Source: Thalassiosira profunda (taxonomy: Eukaryota > Bacillariophyta > Thalassiosirophyceae > Thalassiosirales > Thalassiosiraceae). Taken from it: DNA of 18,239 nt. This document shows, one piece after another, positions 8,272-15,219 of the stretch. Made by a program: the position numbers and the translations under genes. The stretch lies in contig JALLAP010001089.1 in NCBI GenBank assembly GCA_036939355.1, forward strand, positions 1-18,239, read 5' to 3'. The notes under the pieces are model-generated. The model was not told where the DNA came from and made no database searches. It worked only from the letters and a program-made list of their open reading frames with translations. The number at the start of each line of letters is the position of its first letter. Positions within the stretch are counted from its first letter, which is position 1.

Positions 8272-10719
8272 ATGGACGCCCCACCGCCCCACCCACGGCG
8301 GCGGCGAGGCCTCCTCGCCCTCCTCTTGTCGACGGCGGCGCTCTCGGCGCTGCGCGGTCTTTCGCGGCGCATAAGTCCGGACGTGCCACCTCGAGAACGC
8401 CGGCAGCTCTCGCTCCTCCACGGGGGGATCCACCTCTCCCACCATCGCGATCCCAAAACGATCGAGTCCAAAGGCACCACAAATAGCGACGACGTGGTCT
8501 ATCAACCAGATGCCGACGCGGAGGCCTTCCTGGATAATCTCAAGGCCCAGCGGCCCGCCGTCACCCATGCCGGCCCCTCTGCATCTAATGTCAATGGGGA
8601 CGAGTGGACCGTCGACGTCGTCGGCATCGGGTCCGCCACCCGCCCCGCCCACCTCGCCGCGCAGCCCCAAACCTGGGCCGCACCCGCGAGAAACTACTGG
8701 GGCTTCACCGAGCAGAACGACTGCGATCCAAATTGCTCTTCCAACCTCAACGAGGTGGCGCTGCAAGCGTTCCTCAACACGTGCCGCGCGCCACACTTGG
8801 GGAGCAAGGAGTTCGGCGGGGGGCACGTGGACCAGCCCGGGTGGTTCTGCGCCCAACGCAGGGTGGGGCGGGCGCTGGGGTGGCTGTCCCACAAATACAA
8901 GGGCGTCGATCCCTCTGAGCTTCCGGACGGATTGTTGATCGTGGACGACGATACCTCCGTCGACCTGGACAAAGTTAGGGACATCGCGCGGGCGGCCCGG
9001 CCGCCCGGAGGGCCGAGCGGAGGACCCCTCGCCGTCGCCGGATCCGTCTTCACGCTCGGAAAGTACGGCGGATTCCGCGCCGCGCACGGGGGATTCGGCA
9101 CCTTTCTCGACCGGGAGGCGCTGCAATTCCTCTCCCGTCCGATCTTCTGCGCCCCCGGCAAATTGCGCCGGGGGAACTCCGCCTTCATGAACCACGTGTG
9201 CGCCAATCTGATGAGCAATCGCGCGGGAGAGCTCGAGGTGTTCCGGAAGGGGGACAATGTGTTGGATGTCTTCTACAAGCTGTCCTCGAGGCCGTTCTTT
9301 TGCATGCACTCCGACTGGATGTCGGGGTACATGGTTTCGCACTACCTTCACATGGGTACGCTGGAGCAGTGGGCGCCCCAGGGTTTGCGGGGGGTGTGCG
9401 AGAGGGAGAGCGTCAGCTGTCATTACCAGACGCCGGAGGACATGGAGCGGTTTGCAGCGGAGCATCCCCAGGGACTGCTGAAGGGTATCGAACGTGAGGG
9501 CGAGGCGATGTCGTTGGTATCGTTGCCATCGGAGGTGCAGCAGCAGCTTGAGAGGCTGAAGCAGAGCGAGGAGATATGGCTACGAGGTGCCTTCCGTTGC
9601 GTAGGCAAAACTTGCGGGTCCAACTTTTGGGGCAGCGAGGCGCAGGTGCAGGATGCGGCGGCGCGGTATCGAGACGAATACGAGGCGAACAACGCCCCGA
9701 GTCCGCTCCAAATCTGCGATCGCGGCACGTACCACGCTCCGTTGGAGTACCGTATGGAACAGTGCACAGCGTTCTCTCAGAATAAGCCCATGCTCCTTCT
9801 CGAGGGACGAAACGCGCGAGGACGAATGGGCAACAATCTTCTGGAATTGATCCACGCCTTTCAACTGGCTCGGGACAAAGGCGTGCAGATCGGCATCATG
9901 GGCCAATCCTGGGCCATGACGCTCATCTCCGACATGTTCTTCGAGCGGAAGGACGGCGCGTGGAGGGAGCACTTCGAGCGAACCTTGTGCATGAAAATCT
10001 TCGATACGGAAGAGGAAACAGAGGGCTGGGACATACTGCACTTGTCAACGGGCGATTTGTTCGCGTACCGGTCCCCCGCGCCGATGGCGGACTACATGGC
10101 GAGCCAGTTGGACGTCTTCCGACGATTGTTCGCCAACCACAACACCGGTGTGGGCGTGAGCGGGTGGGGCCGACCGGCGGGCGACATGTGTATGGGTATC
10201 AACTCCCTCTTCCGAACGGCCGAGGAGCGACGAACGGGGATCTACTCCGTGATCCACTCACGGTATCTCGAAGGCCTGCCAGGGCAAAGAATGCTGAAGA
10301 AGGTGTCGAAGGCGTCCGGGTGTCATCCTTGGGCGGCATTGGCGATGGAGCCTGAGTACGTCAAGGGCATATTGCGTCCGCTGGGGATGTTGGACCATCC
10401 GGTCGCGTTCATATCGGACGGGGAGAACCCGGCCATTTTGGACCAATTGCTGGCCGATCCGGAACTCGGTCCGAGAATACGCGTCCTCGACGAGAGTGCG
10501 ACGTCGCTGGGCGGCGATATCACGCTGGCGGTGATGTCAAACGCGTTTATTGGCAATCCCGCGTCGTCTTTCAGTACATTTATTGGCAAGGCGAGATTAG
10601 CCTTGGGCTTTGGTCACAACGAGCTCTTCCGAAACATCGACCCGCAGACTGGGGAGTGGCGAACCGTCTGTGGCGACCATTGCTTATTCGACTACGCGAT
10701 CCAAGGAATGCAAGCATAG
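8272..10719 (+). CDS. Two-domain glycosyltransferase: fringe-like plus fucosyltransferase-like
   Basis: A single-exon gene for 815 residues, probably a Golgi type II protein. Basic residues (HPRRRR) precede the anchor LLALLLSTAALSAL (14-27). Domain 1 resembles fringe/GT31 enzymes: WFCAQRR near 190, PDGLLIVDDDTSVD with the metal/nucleotide-sugar DxD at 225-227, then KYGGFRAAHGGFGTFLDREAL (about 264-284) like the fringe glycine loop. Domain 2 starts near 505 with LLLEGRNARGRMGNN and has IHSRYLEG near 661, VAFISDGENP, and GGDITLAVMSNAFIGNPASSF near 747. This order recalls the nucleotide-binding half of GT-B fucosyltransferases (GR.GN, H.R, S.FS). I recall the C-terminal type as common in diatoms. 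A more upstream start would need TTG; ATG 8272 has a good context and sets the anchor properly. It is tail-to-tail with the LRR gene, 85 bp away. Sugar specificities are unknown. Confidence 0.82.
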   Translation: MDAPPPHPRRRRGLLALLLSTAALSALRGLSRRISPDVPPRERRQLSLLHGGIHLSHHRDPKTIESKGTTNSDDVVYQPDADAEAFLDNLKAQRPAVTHAGPSASNVNGDEWTVDVVGIGSATRPAHLAAQPQTWAAPARNYWGFTEQNDCDPNCSSNLNEVALQAFLNTCRAPHLGSKEFGGGHVDQPGWFCAQRRVGRALGWLSHKYKGVDPSELPDGLLIVDDDTSVDLDKVRDIARAARPPGGPSGGPLAVAGSVFTLGKYGGFRAAHGGFGTFLDREALQFLSRPIFCAPGKLRRGNSAFMNHVCANLMSNRAGELEVFRKGDNVLDVFYKLSSRPFFCMHSDWMSGYMVSHYLHMGTLEQWAPQGLRGVCERESVSCHYQTPEDMERFAAEHPQGLLKGIEREGEAMSLVSLPSEVQQQLERLKQSEEIWLRGAFRCVGKTCGSNFWGSEAQVQDAAARYRDEYEANNAPSPLQICDRGTYHAPLEYRMEQCTAFSQNKPMLLLEGRNARGRMGNNLLELIHAFQLARDKGVQIGIMGQSWAMTLISDMFFERKDGAWREHFERTLCMKIFDTEEETEGWDILHLSTGDLFAYRSPAPMADYMASQLDVFRRLFANHNTGVGVSGWGRPAGDMCMGINSLFRTAEERRTGIYSVIHSRYLEGLPGQRMLKKVSKASGCHPWAALAMEPEYVKGILRPLGMLDHPVAFISDGENPAILDQLLADPELGPRIRVLDESATSLGGDITLAVMSNAFIGNPASSFSTFIGKARLALGFGHNELFRNIDPQTGEWRTVCGDHCLFDYAIQGMQA

Positions 10720-10804
10720 CTCTCGTAGGCTAGAATCATTGCTCAAACGAAGGGGCCGCTTCCCTCTCATTCATGCCTGCCATTTGCTCGCAACATTTGC
10801 TGCT

Positions 10805-11620
10805 CTAGTTGGAACGAGGCTTCTTCGCCTGGCGCTTTTCCAGCTGTTCAATCGCCGAGATCTCCTCCTGCGTGTTCGTCTCCTTTGCCATCAGATTCTT
10901 TAACACATCATCGCCCCCAAAGTCCAGCGATGTCAGCGTAGTATTTCCGACCAATGACTCGGCCAGCACCGTCGCTCCCTTATCATCGATATGGTTGCTC
11001 CCACGGTTGCTCCCCAGCTTGATCTCCTGCAGCTGCGACGCAGGATTGCGAAGCAAAGAGGCCAACGCCTCGCAACCTTTGATACCAACTCCATTTTCAC
11101 TCAAGTCGAGCTTGGTCAGCTGAGGGAGTGAGGAAAACGACGCAATCAGCTCCGCGGACAAATCGTCATTGATCCTCTGCCGGAAGAGAACGATCTCGCG
11201 CAGGGAGCTGTTGGTGCACTTCTGCAGTACCGAGGCGAGCGCGCGCAGCTCATCGTGCTTCATCGAATGGCAGTCGCCAATGGCCAACTTCGTCAGCTCC
11301 GTATTCTCTTCCAGGAAAGGAGTCAGGATCTCAACCACAGATCCCCAGAATCCGTTGCAAGCCGAGAACATAAGCTCCTTGACCGACCTGTTCTTTGCCA
11401 CGCCCCTCAGCAGCTCCTCCATGTCCTCCCTCGCGGCGAGATAAATGTCATCAAACACCAGCGTCTTCAGGTAACGGTGTTTGGCGATAAGCTCCCCAAC
11501 GTCTCCTGCGGCCTCCTTCCCCCCGTTTGGGTACCAGTCGTTGCCCACATTTAGCGACGTGAAGCTGGAAGCATTCCGAGCGAGCCCCCGGGGAATGGGA
11601 CAGACGTAGTGGTGTGCCAT
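10805..11620 (-). CDS. Leucine-rich-repeat protein (ribonuclease-inhibitor type)
   Basis: A 271-residue single-exon protein of LRR repeats, presumably a protein-interaction scaffold, with no signal peptide or membrane segment. Repeats are visible as RYLKTLVFDDIYL, RSVKELMFSACNGF, TELTKLAIGDCHSM, SLREIVLFRQRI, PQLTKLDLSENGVG, SQLQEIKLGSNRG and TTLTSLDFGGDDV, each about 28 residues after the last. This is the long ribonuclease-inhibitor repeat. The ALASLLRNP...LQEIKL and ESLVGNTTLTSL blocks resemble a large LRR family I associate with diatoms. The repeats stop abruptly and are followed by a charged tail (NTQEEISAIEQLEKRQAKKPR), so it may be a shortened family member. ATG 11620 has A at -3 and G at +4. 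Another in-frame ATG at 11731 would add 37 residues that show no repeat. Cellular role unknown. Confidence 0.75.
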   Translation of the reverse strand: MAHHYVCPIPRGLARNASSFTSLNVGNDWYPNGGKEAAGDVGELIAKHRYLKTLVFDDIYLAAREDMEELLRGVAKNRSVKELMFSACNGFWGSVVEILTPFLEENTELTKLAIGDCHSMKHDELRALASVLQKCTNSSLREIVLFRQRINDDLSAELIASFSSLPQLTKLDLSENGVGIKGCEALASLLRNPASQLQEIKLGSNRGSNHIDDKGATVLAESLVGNTTLTSLDFGGDDVLKNLMAKETNTQEEISAIEQLEKRQAKKPRSN

Positions 11621-12408
11621 CGTGGGTGATGAGCTGCTATGATACGCATAAGAACGAAGCACAGTTTTAGTGTGGTGGGGCAAATGCAGCAAAAGATTGC
11701 GCCAGACAATTGCGCCAGATAGATCGTGCATCGCGCGCCATGAGCGAGCTGGCGCCGGAGGTGCGCCCGCCTCCAGCCGATGTTCGTGGTGCTGAAAGAG
11801 AACACCAATGACATCAACAGAATTCCACCCCCTCCCGCGCCGCGCCTTCAGACACCCGCGGCGACTGCACCGCCGGTGAGGCTGGCATGGCCTCGGCTCC
11901 TAGCCCTGCCGGCGACGAGCTCACTCACCTTCTGTAGACCGGGTGGGGAGGTTGCGAGTGGTTCAGGACGCGGAGAGTCGACGAGCAAGCGCGAGTCCAG
12001 CGGAGCGCTCTAATACCACCTACACCAAATACGTAAGTACGTAACTTCTCCTCCTTAGCTCGTTGGAGTGCTCTCTCGGCCCGGGCGCCAGCTTGCGTGG
12101 AGTTACTTTGCAGATTGGCAGTGGCGTTGCATGCTGAGAGACTCTGCCTGTGGGGGGAAGAAGAGGTTTGCTGCTCTCTTTTCCCTCCTCGTCCAGCGAA
12201 CTCTTAGCCCGCGGGCGAGGTTGGAAAGACAAACCAGTTGGAACCTGGAATCGGCAGTCTCAAAGCGTTCAGACCGTCTGTTCAAAGTACACCAGTTCAG
12301 AGATGAAGAGCATCTCTGCATCTATTAAGCTACATTGCAATATCGAACGACGAGGCACAATCATGCCCCGGTTCCCTCCCTCGTTTTGCCCCGATTCCCA
12401 CAGTCCGC
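11621..12408. other. Intergenic region between LRR gene and NDUFA5
   Basis: About 790 bp hold the LRR promoter and the 3' flank of NDUFA5. Open frames here on both strands are short, start with GTG/TTG or are low-complexity proline-rich, and I do not call them. Two TACGTA sites lie 8 bp apart (12030-12035 and 12038-12043). A stem-loop with perfect 8-bp arms (CAGAGATG 12298-12305, CATCTCTG 12311-12318, 5-nt loop) lies about 90 bp past the NDUFA5 stop and would be in its 3' UTR. I see nothing else. Confidence 0.5.
12298..12318 (-). repeat. Stem-loop in presumed NDUFA5 3' UTR
   Basis: Perfect 8-bp inverted repeat (CAGAGATG / CATCTCTG) around a 5-nt loop, about 90 bp downstream of the NDUFA5 stop on the transcribed strand. 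Pairing is seen directly; any role in transcript ending or stability is a guess. Confidence 0.35.
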
Positions 12409-13266
12409 TCACTTCTTCTCGTCGTCCGGCGCCTCCCCCCACTCGACGTCCCCGTGTCCCCCATCCTCGTCCGAGGGATCGTACTCGATCTCCACCGGCT
12501 TCACCAATTCCCACCACCGATTCCGCAGGTACATGTCCAGCACGATCATCTCGTTGTCCGCCTGGATGACCAATTCCTCCACCTGGCCGCAATTGCACAA
12601 TTCCTCGACCTTGTCGGGATCGTCCAAATTTTCCTGCGCCGCCTTGATGCGGAAGCGGGCGATTTTCTCCACGTTGATGCGGTATTGGGCGTCGGGGGGC
12701 ATGTCGGACGCGGCCATTTTGTCGAGGAGGGCCTGGTATTTCGTGATCATTTTGGGGACGGCGTCGTGGTCCACCGCGAGGCCGACCTGGATTATTTGGG
12801 GAGATAGCAAGGTGAGCCTTTGGGGTGCAAGATGCCTCAAATGCAAGTACAAGCAATGGGCAATAATTCCCCATTCCCCTGTTTGTTCCCCGGCTTTGAC
12901 CGACGTGTCCTCCCCCAACCCAAACTACCCCAACAGCACATGCTACATGATGTGCACAGGATGTGCGGCAGTATCGATAATTTTGCAAAGCACCCCCTCT
13001 CTTTCTGCGCCTATCCGCCCCTGCCCCTGCCCCTGGCCCCACATAGACCACACCCTCGCAAAGAAGGCGCAACTCACCAGGCCCGTCGACGTCTTCCCCC
13101 TCCCGATGCCCGGCACCAGAGGCTCGTCGTCCGCGGCCGGCTCGGCCGAAAAGCACCGCGCCGACGGCAGGGCGCGCGCCGCGGGTCGCCGCAACGCCTC
13201 CCGGCGGGCAATTGAGGTCGCCGCCCGGAGGGCCGGGCGGCGGAGGAGGGCCGAGGCGCACAACAT
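12409..13266 (-). CDS. NDUFA5: Mitochondrial complex I subunit NDUFA5
   Basis: Accessory subunit of NADH:ubiquinone oxidoreductase, in the matrix arm of complex I. Exon 1 (13266-13078, 63 codons) and exon 2 (12786-12409) flank a 291-bp GTGAG...CAG intron (12787-13077), giving 188 residues. The splice joins KTSTGL to VGLAV, reproducing the TTGLVGLAV start of animal NDUFA5 exactly. Further matches are [11 protein letters not shown] and the [14 protein letters not shown] block with the following ELV (human GQLEEVILQAEHEL). The N-terminus (residues 1-43, ten Arg, no acid until Glu24, ARCF-SAEP) is a classical mitochondrial presequence with a likely cleavage after Phe39. The C-terminus carries an acidic extension of about 24 residues that ends EAPDDEKK. 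It shares a 126-bp head-to-head spacer with the peroxidase gene. The intron holds a G-quadruplex motif. Identification is strong. Confidence 0.92.
13018..13040 (-). other. G-quadruplex motif in NDUFA5 intron
   Basis: On the minus (transcribed sense) strand four runs of GGGG are separated by loops of 3, 2 and 2 nt. On the plus strand this is CCCCTG repeated three times plus GGCCCC. It lies 37 nt downstream of the 5' splice site in the longest intron of the window. Intronic G-runs close to a donor are known splicing enhancers in animals; a role here is inferred. Confidence 0.5.
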
Positions 13267-13392
13267 GCTGACAAAGATGAAGGATGAAGCGAAGTAGGTA
13301 GAGTATTGTAGGGAAAGTACGGCCAGACTATTTAGGTACGGCACCGGTAAGTAAAAAGATGTCAAAGATTTTTGCCAGTCAAAGTCCACGCA
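13267..13392. promoter_or_regulatory. 126-bp bidirectional promoter, NDUFA5 / peroxidase
   Basis: This is all the DNA between two divergent ATGs, so both 5' UTRs and core promoters must fit here or overlap coding sequence. GTACGGC occurs twice (about 13318 and 13337). A short AT-rich stretch CTATTTAG lies between them and is the only TATA-like sequence. No further element is evident. Confidence 0.55.
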
Positions 13393-14711
13393 ATGTTGAG
13401 TGCCTCCGCCCGCCTTGGAAGCCGCTACGCGGCCCCTGCCGCCGCCACCGGCACCCTCCTCGCCCTATCCCTCGCCCCGGCCACGGCGGAGGCGAAGGCC
13501 GAGCCGACCAAGGCCGATGTCGGCGCGGTCAAAAAGACAATCGCCTTGTTGATTGAGGACGATGCGGAGAGGCGCGGCGACGGGACGAGCCTCACCGGGA
13601 CGTTCGTGCGGCGTGAGTGATTGCAATTCTGCCGCTGCATAAATCTACATCGCTCAGTGCTCACAGATGGTGGATTTTCTGCCTTTTCTCAGTTGCGTGG
13701 CACTGCGCGGGCACCTACTCCAAACTCGATGGGTCTGGGGGTTCTGGTGGGGCCCGGATGAGGTTCAATCCGGAAGCGAGCTGGGGCGCCAATGCTGGTT
13801 TGGACGTGCCCAGGAAGGCCCTCGAGGACGTCAAGGTGTGTTTGTTTGCGTAGAGAATCTTTCGTCCCACATATGGCATATTTGGCCAGAATTGCTCACA
13901 CCATTTGCTCACATTTAATAATGCGGTATCTTTTGCCCACAGGCCAAGCATCCCGAGATTTCCTACGCGGATCTGTACACCCTCGCCGGTGTGGTGGCGG
14001 TGGAAGAGGCGGGAGGACCCAAGATTCCCTTCCGGTTGGGTCGGGTGGATGCCGACAGCGGAGAGACGTCACCGAAGGAGTGCGGGCTGCCGGACGCCGA
14101 CAAGGGCTCGCGGAAGGACACCACTCAGCACGTCCGCGATGTGTTTTATCGTGAGTGCTGTCAAGGGGGGATGCTCCTTCTACTTATAAAATTGCACCAG
14201 ATGACTAACGCATATCTCCAACGAACGAAAGGCATGGGATTCACCGACCGTGAAATCGTCGCGCTCCTCGGCGCTCACGCCCTCGGCCGCTGCCACACGG
14301 ACCGCTCCGGATATTGGGGGCCCTGGACCTTCGCTGAAAACACCTTCAGCAACGAGTACTTTCGCCTGCTCGTGGAGGAACGGTGGAGCCCGAAGATGAG
14401 TCACAATGGAAAGCCCTGGGAGGGCCCGGATCAGTTCGAGGACAGCTCCGGCAAGCTCATGATGCTGCCAAGGTGAGGAGAAATGACGTGCTCTCGTTTG
14501 TGCGACGATCATGTTGCTCAGCGTTTCCCACTTGACTGCAATCAACAACAGTGACATGGTGTTGGTCCAGGACCCTGCTTTCCGCAAAATTGTGGCTCTC
14601 TACGCCAAGAATGAAGAGGCCTTCTTTAAGGATTTTGCGTCGGCCTTCGCAAAGTTGCTGGAATTAGGCGTGGATTTCCCCGCTACTAAAGCGTGGTGGA
14701 AGTTTTGGTAG
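13393..14711 (+). CDS. Haem peroxidase, cytochrome c / ascorbate peroxidase class
   Basis: Reduces hydrogen peroxide using cytochrome c or ascorbate. Five exons, 13393-13612, 13693-13835, 13943-14150, 14232-14472 and 14552-14711, give 323 residues; introns are 79-107 bp and all phases join cleanly. Distal Arg73, Trp76, His77 (VRLAWH) are rebuilt only by splicing exon 1 to 2. Proximal His206 (GAHALG), Trp222 (GPW, the yeast Trp191 radical site, same +16 spacing) and Asp272 (LPSDM) are present. Arg215, nine after the proximal His, matches the ascorbate-binding Arg172 of plant APX, where yeast CcP has Asn. TFSNEYF after Trp222 is CcP-like. The N-terminus has Arg-containing amphipathic sequence then hydrophobic [12 protein letters not shown], like the bipartite presequence of intermembrane-space CcP; an ER or plastid signal is possible. 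Head-to-head with NDUFA5. The reported upstream frame start is TTG; ATG 13393 is the first ATG. Confidence 0.92.
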
Positions 14712-15219
14712 ATGCACTATGTTTTATAGGAGACAAAGTGGCGTTGGGAGAGGTGTTCGTTGGGAGGAGTTTGGCCGGGAAAATTGTAGCGATTGCCGTT
14801 AATCGACGTCGCAGATCGAAGATGCACGGAAGGCAAGCGAAATTTTTGGGGGGCAACAGGCAAGCAAAATGGTAGGTACAAGGGATTGTGGCCGTGCGTG
14901 GGTGACACACAAAGAGTTGCTGTTGCGTGGGTTTACACACAAAGAGCTTGGTTGTTGAGTACATCGTACATAGCACGTACGTTTCCCTACGTAAGGATTC
15001 TGGGTACCGTGATAGGCGCTCTAGCTTTAGATACGTAGATACTGATTCAGGAATTAGTATGATTCCAGCGTGGATACATCACGTAGAAAACTTAGAGAAG
15101 GTGAAGCTTGGCAAGCAAACCAAAGGCATGTTTGAGTTACAGCCGCCCTCCTCTCTTCTGGATGGCGAAGGGCTGGAACGTGAGATCAGAGTTCTCGGCA
15201 TAATTAATTTGGCAGTTCG
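14712..15219. other. Convergent intergenic region with short repeats
   Basis: The 508 bp between the peroxidase and RCC1 stop codons hold both 3' UTRs and no convincing gene. The sequence is AT-richer than the genes. A 29-bp unit is repeated in tandem, imperfectly, at about 14895-14952 (TGCGTGGGT..ACACACAAAGAG twice). GGCAAGC followed by (G/A)AA occurs three times (near 14831, 14861 and 15110). Palindromes ACGTACGT (14975-14982), TACGTA (14988-14993, 15032-15037) and GGTACC (15003-15008) cluster. No clear poly(A) signal was assigned. Confidence 0.55.
14895..14952 (+). repeat. Two-copy 29-bp tandem repeat
   Basis: Two adjacent copies begin at 14895 and 14924. They share TGCGTGGGT, then CACACAAAGAG, with a few substitutions between and after. 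It lies in the non-coding spacer after the peroxidase stop. Confidence 0.6.

Noticed and set aside
8194..9465. 423-codon minus-strand open frame
   Set aside because: Antisense shadow of the two-domain glycosyltransferase; no family features.
12269..13297. Long open frames of 330 (minus) and 320 (plus) codons across NDUFA5
   Set aside because: They run over both NDUFA5 exons and the intron in the wrong frames; composition is low-complexity Gly/Arg/Pro or Ser/Pro. The spliced NDUFA5 frame matches a known family.
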